From NCBI GenBank assembly GCA_028551475.1, contig CM052355.1, positions 20,983,580-21,047,579 on the forward strand: a stretch of 64,000 bases of DNA. Reading direction: 5' to 3'. The notes below the pieces were generated by a model, which did no database searches, had not been told where the DNA came from, and saw only the letters and a list, made by a program, of their open reading frames with translations. Below are positions 23,451-36,276 of this stretch, in pieces. The translations under genes and the position numbers were made by a program. Each line of letters opens with the position of its first letter. Positions within the stretch are counted from its first letter, which is position 1. Origin of the DNA: Casuarina equisetifolia (Eukaryota; Streptophyta; Magnoliopsida; Fagales; Casuarinaceae).

Positions 23451-26290
23451 TATTTTTTTTCTTTTTTTAATAGTAAAAATGATTTATTATATTTTACTTA
23501 GGGTGGGTGAGGCCGGTTTCATTTGAAAGGAAGAAATAATTTTTTTTAATATAATACATGTCCTAAGTATATAAAAAACTATCATCTAGCCCTTTTATTT
23601 TCTTAATGATTTTAAATGATGTGTGTCATGCTAAACCAAGCAACAATAAATTCATGAGACATAATTTGCGTTTATCATGCCATTTACCAATCTTAGTTTT
23701 TTTGGCCAAGTTTAGTTCACATCCCAAATTTGTTAGGTTGAGAGATTTCAATTTCAATTTCAATTCTTTTATTTCCTTTTAAATTATTCTCCAATTACAT
23801 GTGGTTAAGATTGCAAGTTGATTTAGTCTCAAGTAAACAAAATGGTGTAACAATGAATAGTAGACTCAAGGTAAAAAAGTGACCGAAAAAGTGAACAATC
23901 CACACAAGTATTTGTTTTAGGGTGATTTAACTTGTCCCAAGTCTACATCTACTCATTTCACTCCACTAAGGAATGTAAGCTACCACTCTCAACAATTTAA
24001 CACAATGATACATATTGGACACCAATTCCTTAGAATATGAGGAAACCTATTTCACAATAAGTACACACTTTGTAACGGACAAATCAACCTAACCACCTAG
24101 ATGTCATGCACCCAATGCTAATAATTTTCCCTTTAGAAGAGAAAAACCAAAACAACCAATAAAGGGATTACAACAATATATAATTGAACTCTTATCCCTT
24201 TATTAACAACTGGATATACAAGACTTCTATTAGACACAATCTAGCTCAAGCTAATACATAAAAGATGGAAGTTCTCTCCAAGTATAGTCATTTCTCACAC
24301 AGTAGCCATAATGCATTTTACTTTGATATTTTTATTTCTTTTAAAAAATAGGTTCTTAACCCTAATTTACTTCCATTAATAGTTCAAGGTTGGATTAAAA
24401 ACCAATCCTTAATGATAGGTACAACACACAATCAATACCTATATATTCTTAATAAATTTTATGATAAACTTATAGAACATCTATATATCAAGCCGATTGT
24501 AATGCCAAATAAATTATATAGTTTAGATAACATTAAAACTCTTTCTAGCACTTGAAATGTGTAGTAAAATAATCACAATGTTAGAGACAAGAGTCTATAA
24601 CATGTTCAATATACCACAACCATAGCTTCCAAAGATGGTATAAAATCAATATTTCGGTTGCTTAACTTTAAAGCTAAGAATCATACATCAATCTTCACAA
24701 AATCAGCACCAAATGAGTTGCAAATGCAATATAGGTGCTAAGCATATAAAACCCCCAAATATTCTAGGGCTTTCAACAATAGTTCATGAAGTGATCTATA
24801 ACATATGATACAAATCAAGCATGGAAGACTTAATATGTAGCTTATGAAAAACAAATAGAATAAGCTTTAATATGTAGCTTAAGAATTACTCAGACCATAG
24901 CATTCGGTGTGAACACTAACCTTATGAAAAACAACTGAAAGGCAGCACGTTTATGAGCAATATATTAATCAAATGTTGAAAAAATCAAATGGTCATTTTC
25001 TCCTTGCGATTGAGAGCAAAAGAGTGGTCTATAGTCGTCCTTGAGATAAAAAGCAAATGACGGATTAAGGATTTATTTCTCAAATGTTAATACTTGGTCC
25101 TTTATAATACTTTAGAAAGACAAATATTATAAACAATAAGGCCTTGTAGTAGTTTTATTTTTGGCACAAATTTTCAGTATGAGAAAATTAATTTTAAATG
25201 CATTTTCCTTTTTGTCATATTCCTACTAAGGGGTTTTGAATTTGGTCTTAGTTATGATTTGGTTTTCGCCTTCTGCTCATTTTCAGCGCAAAGTATAGAA
25301 AGGTTTCGAATGTCCTAGAATCCCAGAAGCCTTCGTTATATTCTTGATCCATACAGTGCACATCACTTTAGCCCAAGGGCGTGTTCCTATTCATATCAAC
25401 TTTTTCCAAATGATGTGCATAACCTATCCAAATGGATATTACAATTTATTTAAGCTTTCTTCAACCAATGTGTCAAACTTAACAAACAATCTATGATCCA
25501 GCCATTTGATCTCCATATGAATATATGGTTATTTTGGAATTTTTCTTTATGCCCTTTACGAATTACAACTTAAGTAATATGATTTTCTCATGAATGTGCG
25601 ATCATGTAGGAAATGAAAAATGATTAGGTTCCCATAAAAGCAAGTGAATGTGCATAAAAAGAAGTTAATGTATGCTCTTGTAAAAAAGAAACATTGGTAA
25701 GATTGTAAGTATAAAAACTTTCAAATACAATTCCAATAAATAAATTAAACATAAAATGTACACAATTAAATGAGAAGTGCAAATAATTTTCTCTCAAGAA
25801 TGGGTTTACTTACCCAAAATCTATATCTACTCATCTTTAAATAGACATGATTAAGAGGATTCCTATTCATATAAAGCACCAAAGAGAAAACACTCTCTAG
25901 TTTACATAGGTTTATGCCACCTATCATAGATTCCTTACAACCCAAGGAATCCAATGTCATAAGACTGCATGTCTTGTAATAACAAGTCCACACAACCCAA
26001 TTACTAGTGTCATACACCCAACCAACTATTTTGTCTTTCTTTTCAGCAAGACAAAAACAAGTCTTACATATAGGGATTTTACAATAAGATTTTTTAGTTA
26101 GGGTAATTTATACTTCTCAATCTTAAATATACTAATGATTCAATTACAAACACTTGTATAGCTACCTAGCAATACAAAAGATATAGAACTTCTCTTATAT
26201 ATTTCTCTGTTCATTTTTTAGTTAGAGACCAAATATGTTTAATATAAAATAGATGTGAAACTCATAAACATACAATGTTATAATATCAAT
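23450..26290. other. Intergenic repeat-derived DNA, no gene recognised
   Basis: AT-rich. Segments near 23.93-24.24 kb and 25.80-26.10 kb share a theme (for example AAGTCTACATCTACTCAT and AAATCTATATCTACTCAT), as in leaders of plant LTR elements. A short (TTTCAA)n run lies near 23747-23770. No domain was recognised on either strand. Confidence 0.45.
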
Positions 26291-26579
26291 GTGTTAAAAA
26301 TATGTAGTAAATTAAACAACACAAAGATATTCTTACAAACAAACACTTATCGACCAAGTAATTGATACATGCTCAAGGTGTTATGTATCTTCAGGTGAGG
26401 ATAAACTAATATGGTGATGCAGGAGCAACTACATTAACTGAAGTTCTTAGCCCAGTTCATATGTTAAGTTTGTCAATTTATACTTGTTTGGGCCATAATG
26501 TAATCTAGTGGGTCTAAGAAAGTTAAGGTTAAAGAGCATCCCTAGAATACTCTTTAGCATCTCAGTAGTTTTTGTTATT

Positions 26580-26910
26580 AATATAAGATTTCCTAAATAG
26601 TTATTGAGTCATTAATTTCTTAGGTTTTCTTTATTGTTTGAAATTATTTTCTTTTGTTTGGTTTTTCTTAATTGTCTAGGTTCCTAATTTATTTGAGATT
26701 TTCATATTTGTTAGATCTTTAATTTGTTTAGGATTCTTTTATTTGTTAGAATTATGATTTGTCAAGATTTCTTTAATTTTAAAGATTCTTGATTTACTAG
26801 GATCTTTTTAGGATTAAGATTCTTAATTTGCTAGGATCCTTCTAGGATTAGATTTTTAAGGATTTTTGATTTACCCCAATTCTTCTAAGATTAGGTTTAG
26901 CTACTTATTT
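26580..26910. repeat. Degenerate short-motif repeat
   Basis: Many variants of TTTAGGATTCTT and GCTAGGATC recur at irregular spacing of 15-40 bp across 26.58-26.91 kb. The array is non-coding and low-complexity in appearance. Confidence 0.5.
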
Positions 26911-27289
26911 AAATGGAGTATTATTTCAATTATAAGCAAACTTATTTTCTAAATAATAGAAACCCTTAAGTTGTGTGATTTAACTTTTGCATCCTTTATT
27001 CAATTCTTGCTAGAGATTGGTGGTGGAGAACTTCTTTGACTAATGGTATGACCTTTATGTCTTGGAGTCTATTTGGCATCTATATTTTGTTTTTGTTCTT
27101 CATATTTTTGTTTTTATCCATTCCTCCTTACCTAAACACTCACTTTTCTAAGAAAAAAAAAATTTACATATCACCTTTAATCCGAGCTTGCTGTAGCCTG
27201 CCACAAGATTCGCATCATATGAAATCTCAAACACTGGGGGATTTCTCCATCTCAAGTGTATAATAATGATATTAGAAGGAAGGTACCCA

Positions 27290-28530
27290 AAATGAGCTTT
27301 ATATGGAATTGGTGGTTGCCTCCTAATATTGAATTGTTTGTATGGAAGCTTATAAACATATTCTAGTTAAAGGTAATATGCAATGAAGAGTTATACAACT
27401 TGCTTCTAAGAGTTAGTGTTGTGAAGTAGGTCACAGTGAAACCACAAGTCATCTTTTTTTGTATAGGTGCAACATTTATGGAGGAAGTATATTGAGGTAC
27501 TAAATGTCAATGTCTAGTTTACTGCTCTAGAAGATTTACTAAAGTCTTGGTATGCAAAAGCAGCTTGGAATAATCAAAGGAGAGCGATCATTGCTTTGAT
27601 GGATGGTGAAATAACATGGAGTATTTGGATGGCTAGAGAATACTTCTAAACATGAGATAGTTCATATGGCCATAAGTAGAATACATTATGCCATTCGATA
27701 CAAACTACTGCAATTGTCTATGTCCTTCAAGATTGACATTCAAGTTAGTCTTTTTGGTCAACTAGCATTCAACATCTTAAAGATTCCTATACGTAGGGTT
27801 TCGGTAAAAAAAGATTATTGGATTAAGTTTTTACCACGTTGGAAAGCTAAAATTAAATATTGATGGCTCTACATTGATGGTAATAGTGTGAGAGGACGTG
27901 TTTTAAGAAATGAAAATGGAAGTATTGTATTTGCATTTGCTGCAAACTTTGGTAGAGGAAATAATGCTTATACATCGCGCATAGGTTTATAACTATGTCA
28001 TGAGAGAGATTATCTCCCAGAAGTTATTGAGTTAGATTTATATTTGTTTTAGTTCAATGTATTTATCAACAATAGAAGCCTTTGTGGAATTTGGACTATT
28101 TGATTTGCAAATGTCTTAATTCAATTCCATCACCTGCTATTGTTACACACTCATATAGAAAGGAGAATGATATAGCAAATAGATTGGTCAACTATAGATA
28201 CAAAGGAATACGATTAAGTATTTTTTTTATTTGATGGGTTATTGCCACAATCTTATGTTTATCCAACTAGAGATGATCATCTAGGACTTGGAAATTACAA
28301 ACCTCATATGATTAAGCCTATATACTACCCTTTGTAAAAGTTTAAGTACTTTGAATTTCTTATTTCTTTTATGGATGTGTGGTTATATTGTTTTAGATAA
28401 TCACACTTTTGTAAGGGTCAAGTTTATACCTTACTTGTTGTATAGCTATAAGGTATGATTTTTATGCCTAACATTATATTTATGAATAAAATGTCTCAGT
28501 GTACTGTCTTTGTTTAACAAAAAGAAAAAA
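27290..28530 (+). mobile_element. L1-type LINE remnant, 3' end
   Basis: Decayed plus-strand sequence. Near 27.3-27.5 kb it resembles the reverse-transcriptase zinc-binding region of plant LINEs (WWLPPNIELFVWKL, then a Cys/His-rich part). Near 27.84-28.05 kb it resembles the RNase H-like domain (LKLNIDGSTL, VLRNENGSIVFAFAANFGRG). It ends in an A-rich tail at about 28519-28530. Several frame changes and stops make it non-coding. It is 5'-truncated: no reverse transcriptase core was found. Confidence 0.65.
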
Positions 28531-29422
28531 TGTGTGTTAAAAATATATAGTAGATTAACTAACACAAAGATATTCAAACAGTTGCTTTTACTTCCTATCC
28601 GTGAGTGTTTAACAAATATAGCAACAAGCTTGAGATCATGCACTACTCACAATTCACATGGCTACACAATAATATACAATAAGTATTCAATTGGTGTTTA
28701 AACAAGTTATAACAATAATGTCCAAATCAATTTATATAGTGAGCATCAAAAAACAAAGAATGATTTAATGATCAGAACCTTAGTTCACAACTAGCTTAGT
28801 GAGGATATGATATTCCAATGAAAGCTCTAGTCCTTGAGCTACAACAAGATTGATGAAGATTTGTATTCAATGACACGATCAACCAACTACACCATTTTGT
28901 AATGATGTATGCTCAAACAGTGAACAACAATGAAGGATTAATTACTTATATCCAAGAGTTAATCCACAATAATGGCAAGACGACAATATGTAATGTACCT
29001 TAAACCGTGAGCCATAAATGGAATCAAACAAGCTCAATGTGAAACAAATATGTTCAGATTTTCTCCAATGCTGTGGACAGGGGACATGAATAGTGCAGAA
29101 CTGTGTTTGTTTGAGCAAAAACAACTCTTCAAAGTAGCTCAAATCAGCAGAGCAGGAGTCAAGAAAGGCAAACCAAAGTAGCTTGGATGATTCAAGAGTG
29201 AATGAAACTTGATTCAAGAGTATGTGTGTTTGTATTTGGTTGGAAGAGATATTCCATTTTCCTGGAAAAGGAACCAACTAAGAGTTTATGTTTTTCACCT
29301 TTGGATTTCTTCCCATTGCTGTGTCAGTAACCTCCCATTAAGTTTGATTTTTTTCATTCAAAGAAGGTCGATTAAATGGAAAGCCTTTTGCCTAGGCTGT
29401 GAGCATGAGAGAGAAAGAAAGC

Positions 29423-29452
29423 GATCACGTGAAATGCTAGTTTCACGTGATC
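29423..29452. promoter_or_regulatory. Double G-box perfect inverted repeat
   Basis: Two perfect 12-bp arms, GATCACGTGAAA (29423-29434) and TTTCACGTGATC (29441-29452), are separated by 6 bp. Each arm contains CACGTG, the core bound by plant bHLH and bZIP factors. No host gene was recognised within several kb, so a role is unproven; it may be an LTR regulatory element or a chance palindrome. Confidence 0.6.
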
Positions 29453-29689
29453 ATTAGATACATATGGGGTTGGCTCGGGCCAAGAAGAAAAATGCTTTGG
29501 GTCTAAAACAATACAGCCCAAACACAAATCATTCCAGCCCACTAACAAGGAGAGAATAAAAATATTATATTTAAGAGTGTTTTGCATTAACTTTCTATTT
29601 GACACATTATTCTATATGTGAAATCATTTTAAAAATTATTTTTTTTATCATCATCAAAATAACTTAAAGAAATACACATATTCCTAACA

Positions 29690-30050
29690 ATACTAGCTTG
29701 TTGATAAAGGGATATGTGCTTAAAGTACACTTTTCCCTTCACCATACTGTCTCTCCAAGTCATTCATCTTTATCTTATTAGCGGTTGTAGAACCAACTTA
29801 ATTGTGAAGTGCGTAGGGATATGATCTAGGTTACGGGAATTTTTTCTTTTTTTATGCTACTATAGCTGAAGCAATAACCACAGATATAATTGTAAAATAC
29901 TGAATGATTACTCCATGAATTGTATAACTTTGTCTCAAATTTCGGTTATACTCGGTGAATCACATGGATTAACTATGTTCAGATGCCTACCCTACAAATC
30001 GACTTTGCTTCATGCTGAATCATTTTGCCATGTAAATGCCCACAACCCAT
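29690..30050. other. Intergenic, nothing recognised
   Basis: AT-rich sequence between the palindrome-bearing segment and the 149-bp tandem repeat. No reading frame or repeat structure stood out. Confidence 0.4.
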
Positions 30051-30054
30051 CTAC

Positions 30055-30497
30055 ATACGTTTAACTTTATTTTGTTTGGCTCAATAGAGAGTTGCATGTC
30101 GATAATTATTTGAAGTTACCATTGTCTCACTGAATATATGTATCTTAGAGATGTTTGCATCTTATATAACAATAATTGTGGTTGTATAATGTTGAACATC
30201 TACGTGCGTAAAACTTTATTTTGCTTGGCTCAATAGAGAGTTGCATGTTGATAATTATTTGAAGCTACCATTGTCTCACTGAATATATGTATTTTAGAGA
30301 TGTTTGCATCTTATCTAACAATAATTATGGTTGTATAATGTTGAACATCTACGTACATATAGCTTTATTTTGCTTGGCTCAATAGAGAGTTGCATGTCGA
30401 TAATTATTTAAAGCTACCATTGTCTTACTAAATATATATATCTTAGAGATGTTTGCATCATATCTAATAATTATTGTGGTTGTATAACGTTGAACTA
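30055..30497. repeat. Tandem repeat, three copies, 149-bp period
   Basis: TCAATAGAGAGTTGCATG recurs starting at 30081, 30230 and 30379, an exact 149-bp period. The copies also share TTAGAGATGTTTGCATC and GGTTGTATAA. They differ by scattered substitutions, and the third is the most diverged. The unit length is in the range of plant satellites, but the array is very short. Confidence 0.9.
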
Positions 30498-31070
30498 TTT
30501 TTGTGGATGCATCCATGAACAATCAGACCATTGATCATGATTTTTACTTCCAATTTTTTATATAAGAGGTATAATTATTCATATCTTTATATTTATTTAT
30601 TTACTGAAAAATCAGTAAGTTTCTAAGACTATATTAAATATAATATCTCAAGTCTTGCATTTATAAAAAGGAGAAGTGAGATCCTAACATCAAAAAATAA
30701 AAAATAAAAAATAAAAAAAATGAACATAGTGGTTTAATTAATATCCCCTTGTAAATAAGTAAAGTTCGAATATATAATTTAAGTTAATGATAAACTTGAA
30801 TTCATTTACGTAAAATAAAATTAAAATATTAGACATATATTTATTAAATTCGTCTGCTTTTCTAGCTTGATAAAAGCGTTAATTGTTATCCCACACATGT
30901 CTTTAGAATCACAATTTTCCCCTTTTCGTGTAAATACTTTTTTGTTTCAACTAAAAGCAACCCTTTTCATATGTAGTGAGTGATTATTTTATGATTTAAT
31001 GCTAATTAAAAAAATAAAAATATTTCAGAACTCAAAAATTGTTGATGGCATTTTTGAGGAAATGGAAGGT
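30497..31070. other. Intergenic with A-rich microsatellite, nothing else recognised
   Basis: Contains an (AAAAAAT)n-like run near 30692-30720. No coding sequence was recognised. Confidence 0.4.
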
Positions 31071-31074
31071 GCAA

Positions 31075-31960
31075 TGCAGTTTGTTAAGTGTCCCGGTTCC
31101 CCATTGGGTAAAAATGTGAGGGGGAAAAAGTTTATAAAGCATGGGTTCCAATTCCCTCACCAACTAGTTTTGAGGGGAGAGTATGACTCATAAATAATAA
31201 AAACAAACTATAAGATAGTATCAAAACTTAGTAGAGATTTGAGCCCTTACAATAAGTAGGTTAGGATCCAGTAGCAAGTGAGTTAATATTTGAGGTTTGG
31301 GTTATTCCAAGTGAAAAGCAAGTTGATAACTCAAGGAAGAATGAGCCTAGTAAAATGTAAGTCAATGATTTGGGCACAAATGAATTAGATCTAATGAAAT
31401 GGGAGTATATAATTATAGCTCAATCCACAATTTGTAAAAAGAAAGTGTTAAATTTCTAAAGTTCTCACATCCGATAAAAATATAAAGAAAAAAATTACAA
31501 AAAGATGCATTCCAACTCCCTTAATGATAGGTTTTAAAGGGAGAAGCATAGCTCACAAAAAAACTAAAAATCAACTCTAAGATGGTGTCAAAGCTCAAGA
31601 GAAATTTTGAGTTGTTATAAAAAGTAGGTGGCGAGAAAGTGCTTCAATGATCTAGGCTATTAGTTAAACCAAGTGAAAAGTGGGCCAATCATAGCCAGGG
31701 AGAGAATGGGCCTAGCAGAATGTAAGTCAATGATTTGGGCACAAATGAGTTAGACCCAACGAAAGTAGGTTTATAATTATAATTTAACCAGGATGTGTGA
31801 TAAGGGAGTGTCAAGTGCCCCAAGTTCCCACATTGGGTAAAAATGTAAGGAAAAAAAAAAGCGTCGATAATGCATGGTTCCAACTCCCTTAATGACCGGT
31901 TCTTAAGGGAGAAACATGGCCCACAAAAGAACAAAAACTCTAAGAAAATTATTTTAGGTT
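31075..31960. repeat. Tandem repeat of about 365-bp period, about 2.4 copies
   Basis: GTCAATGATTTGGGCACAAA occurs at 31361 and 31726 (365-bp spacing). The block ATTGGGTAAAAATGT... with a following TCCAACTCCCTTAA-type stretch occurs near 31.10, 31.47 and 31.83 kb. The copies are diverged but alignable by eye. No coding capacity; the ATTGGGTAAAAATGTG core recalls LTR-derived sequence, which I cannot confirm. Confidence 0.75.
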
Positions 31961-32604
31961 CGTTCACCAAATTCAAGGGCTAAATGAGAGATACCCGTGA
32001 TTCAAATACTGTACAAATAAATAATACACAACTACTTCATGGTAAAAATTTGTAAGACCTCAAAATATCTCCGAGGATCTTTATTCTTTTATACTTTATA
32101 TGTTTTCACAAACTTTTAATTTGTTGATCAAGTTCGAAAAAGAAGGAAAGAAAACATCCAAAAAACCCAACTTGCACGGGAGGCTAGTGGTCCACTTGGC
32201 ATGAGAACGTCTCGGTCGACATCCGACTTTAGCGTTGTCGGTGTCGGCAGTCCCAGGAGCAAGTGGATGTCGAGCTGCTAATGCCACGTCGTGTTCCCTT
32301 CGATTCTTTCCGATTCTGCGGTTGAAACAGGCTGCATCTCTGTCGGGGTAAACACCTTGTCCACAGAGGAGAGCGGTCTTTCTTCTATTCTAAGCTTTAT
32401 CCAAACGATATTTCAAATCACAAAAGTCATGTCTTCAGCTGCTCCTACCTGTCTCTTGGTAGACACATTCCTTATTTTTCTTTTTTTCTTATTTATTTTT
32501 ATAGGTATGCACCTTAGACTACACAATCGGACATCAAATTTACCACAAAAATTAACAAATAATTGACAAACTCATCCCTTGAATTAGTGAGAGATAGGAA
32601 AGCC

Positions 32605-32642
<38 letters not shown>

Positions 32643-33600
32643 CCAAAAAGTACAGTTCCAGCCACTTTTAGAGTTATCGATAAGGTTAATCATATCTGTT
32701 GTGTGATTGTGGCCCTCGAATCCTGGCAATGTTGGGGCTTCTTGCATAGATAAAGGAACAACCACTTAAATTCTCTTTCCACATCGATTGTGGAAGTCAA
32801 TTATTGAGGAGGGTATTCAGCTTTACCAAATATTAGTTTATTGATAATTATAAATTTGTGGGCCTCATTGCATCGTCTTTTCAATCTCCTATATATATAT
32901 ATATGTGGCTTTTAACTTTCAGACCACTTATATTAAACTAAATCTAATTTTTCTAATTAAATATTTGAATCTTTGTTTGATTATTAATCAGTCATCTCAT
33001 CATTTCCTCATACATCTTTGAAGAAAAATATTTGCCATCCAGTCATCTTTCTTCAACATCTGTCCCTATGTCACGATTACAAAACTCAGTATTTTTGCTT
33101 TCATTTCAAAGAAATTGGGCCCCTCGGATTACGCTTTAGCATCAGATTCCGCTGTGATCAAATGGATGTGCAAGAGGAAGCCCACAGCCCTTGATAAGGG
33201 ATGACATCCAACTCATTACAGAACTCGGCCATCAAGCCCAAAAAACGCACGGATGCTGACACTAAAAGTGATTTGAATACGGGCTTACATCCAAGTCATT
33301 CATGCATCCATATATGCATTTAGTAGTCCATCCAAAACCTTAGAAATAATTCGTTATTCTCTTAATCTTTTTCCCTTTTCGTTAAATAGAAAGCAAAGGG
33401 GGACTATTCCTTTTACGAAATAACATCTGTTTTTCAAACCTTTCAAAGAAGTTTTAAGCTCTTTTTTGGGCTTTACGATATTAGAAAATTCAAATATGCC
33501 TTCATTTCATCTAGACAAACCTGACTACATTAAGGACTTCTTTAAAACTCCATGACTTTGTCCAGCATATAATTTTCCTTTTCCCTTTAATGTACGTGCT
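31960..33600. other. Intergenic, mostly low-copy in appearance
   Basis: Contains a (TC)n microsatellite at about 32608-32640 and a short (TA)n run near 32891-32904. The stretch 32150-32360 has noticeably higher GC than its surroundings, but no reading frame or domain was recognised. Confidence 0.4.
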
Positions 33601-33960
33601 CAGTACAAAGACCAAAATGCCTCCTCGGAAGGCTTCCATGGTCTGAACTTATTGGCCTTCTTGTCTATCTTGATTTTCTGTAGCCCGTGAGCAGCTTCAA
33701 CTGCTGCCATCTTTTTTTTTTTTTTTTCTAACTTCTCCTTTTGACTCAACGACTTTGTTTTTAATCTGTTCCATTGTCCTGACCTTAAAGGCCTCTCCTT
33801 CTATCTGCTCATGTTCAAGTATGCGATTACAGAAACAAAGCGAAAGAGGCCCTATTTATCATTTTATGCAGGAAAAGAAGTAACTCGGCCTCATCCTCAG
33901 CCTCCAGGGAAGCTTTCGTCTTGTTGTGCTCTTTTTAAGCGATGGCCAGCTCTGGTTGAT
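33600..33960 (-). pseudogene. Possible remorin-like coiled-coil relic
   Basis: On the minus strand KEHNKTKASLEAEDEAEL (near 33.94-33.89 kb) resembles the WENSKKAS-EAEL block of remorins. After a possible AG acceptor near 33.82 kb, MEQIKNKVVESKGEVRKKKK and, beyond an A-run in another frame, IKIDKKANKFRPW resemble the Lys/Glu-rich C-terminal part. The W-E and RATG landmarks are missing or changed and no continuous frame exists. If real it is a broken paralog about 10 kb upstream of the intact-looking remorin; it may instead be chance similarity among Lys/Glu-rich sequences. Confidence 0.3.
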
Positions 33961-35741
33961 GCTTAAACATATGCCAATTTCAGTGTGTGTATAATCTCTT
34001 CTCAAACATTTTGGTGAACGATATTGATGTATGAGCACTCGCCATGTTCGTTATCATGATAAACCAATGATCTTGTAATCTGATACGACTGTTCTTTCGC
34101 ACTCGCGAAGACTTAAGGATCAACTTACCGTCAAGATTTGTAGGACTAAGAGAACCAAAGGTATTTCCATCATATAAAGAAGAAAAAAATAATTTGAAAT
34201 AAGATAAGAATTCTAAATAATGCAGATCATGTCACGAATACACCACTGAAGATAATTTGGTTTTATTTGTCTATCCAATCTATTTAGTACCTTTTAGAGC
34301 AAAATGAATCTAATCAAACTTTTCAGAAAAGATCCTGATCAAGTCATATGACTGCGGCAATAGGCTAGCTCAAAAAATAAACTACTATGATAGCATATCG
34401 AAATTCTAGTAATAACCTACATATGCAGTTAAAAGTAGAAATAGATAGAAGAAAATGTTCCTCCTTGAAGTCAAACTTCTAGACTTTAAATGGATTCTAT
34501 TGAACATAAGTTTCTCCAAATATGTAGCTTATTTTTGTGTTATGTAAATTCCATAAATTCTATTTATCTTTACTCACATGATATTTAATACTATATTCTT
34601 CAATCGGGCTGATATTAAGTTCTAATTGGATCCATCTTGAGTCAACATGATGAGTCTTTTGCTGTATGGACGTATCTTTTTTTATAGATCCATAATAGGA
34701 TGTTACGTTCCTTTCATCTCATCTCATTATTTTTAAGCCATGATGCAAATTGAGCCATGATAAAATTTATTTTAATAGATTTCATATATCTATTTACAAA
34801 ATCTATTAATTAGGAAGTAAAAAATTCTTATTTCTTATATAGTGTATATAGGATAGAAGCTTCACATTAAACATACTATCTCTTATGATAAAACTTGTAT
34901 AAAAGGAATTCTAACTTTAATAAAATGTTAAGTTTTATAAAGTAAGATTTATATTCAACTTAAAATTATAGGACATTAAATGTTAGAATTCATTTCTTTA
35001 TATTTATGATATTTAATATCTTCTTTAGTAATAAAAGACTCATTGACTACATTTTAACAAGTTCTTTTACTATAATGATCAAACTATTAGACTATCATGA
35101 TGTTGCACAATTTAGCTTTAATGAAAAAGACTAAGGCAATTATGTCCTGGACTAGCAGGCATCATACACAAAAAATCACTAACAAATACATTCTGACAAA
35201 CAGAAAATACAGGACACAGATTGTAAGGGGAAAGATGCACCATGCTAGGAAGACTATTACGAGCAGCAGTAGTGGCAGCAATTTGAGCATGCGTCTGTAC
35301 CCAGAAATTCTCCCTGATGAGTGGTTGGAGGCGTCTCCAATTCTTTGTTATGGTGAAGAGAACAGAGGAAAGCTTCTTGCCAAAACACAGAGTTCGCCGG
35401 AAAAGAAAACTCCATAATTTTCTTGCAGTGCAAACAATGAAGAACAGTTTCGATACCTCTGTGAGGGTTTTCGGCCCCCTCAAAATGGCCTTACAAATGA
35501 TGTAGCTTCGGCTCCAACGTAATAACAATAAAACGATTTGACTCCAACACCATAAGCTAAAAGCATGGACACGGGCCCAACTAAGCCCAACCTAGATGTG
35601 CCATTAAGAGACCCAAAGAACTAACCATAGAACCCAACATAACAATAAAGGACCACGGCAGAAAAACCAACAAAATAAAACCCAACACGCTGCTTCTCCA
35701 AGACAAGAATTAAACCTTAACCCCGCTCCACTTCTTCTTCT
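33960..35741. other. Intergenic, no supported gene
   Basis: Two overlapping opposite-strand reading frames near 35.1-35.5 kb have no recognisable domain. The last 200 bp (CCCAACTAAGCCCAACC and similar) recall LTR-flank or promoter sequence but could not be assigned. Confidence 0.4.
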
Positions 35742-36276
35742 TATTAAAACCCACATTACCGTGCCACGTACACCTGGCCATGACAGCACCTCTCACTCCC
35801 AGAGTACAACACGTGGCTGCACTAACCACGTCAGCCCTGAATCGTAAACATCGCAACCATCGCGATTCCTCAGCACCGCGCCGTCTCCCTCACCGAAAAG
35901 TTCGAGAAGCTCCAAATGCATCTGGCTGGAATTCAGTCACCGAAAAAGTTTCCTTTTCGAGCACAGAGACAATCGATCATCACCAAAACACAAGATCAGG
36001 AAATCAGATCAAGTCATCAATCACGGCAATACCGCGTTTGGGAAAAATCCCAAAATTGTCCAAGATCTTCTTCAATCCGAATTCATTTCGTAGATATGTA
36101 ACTTAAATCAAATTGTCTTACGATTTTTCTTTCCTATTATTTACTAGTCTATAAATTAGAATTCCTTGTACAGTTTAATCTATCGAAATCATTTCAACAA
36201 TTTGCAAGCTTACGTTTTGTGTTCTTGTGATATTCTTGAGAAAAATAAGAATTATTCCGATTCTTGTTCTTCAATT
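35742..36276 (+). repeat. 5' LTR of the copia element
   Basis: 535 bp, beginning TATTAAAACCC and ending TTCTTCAATT directly before the primer site. The ends do not follow the usual TG...CA rule; CTTCT flanks support these boundaries. Confidence 0.92.

Noticed and set aside
28942-29277. Minus-strand 111-codon reading frame
   Set aside because: No domain or family resemblance; it lies in repeat-like sequence between a LINE tail and a palindrome.
30055-30497. A CRISPR-like or centromeric array
   Set aside because: The host is a plant, the repeats are contiguous without spacers, and only three copies exist, too few to call a centromere satellite.
35097-35528. Two overlapping opposite-strand reading frames of 106 and 136 codons
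   Set aside because: Neither shows a recognisable domain, signal or conserved-looking composition, and their full overlap on opposite strands is expected by chance in a stretch with few stops.
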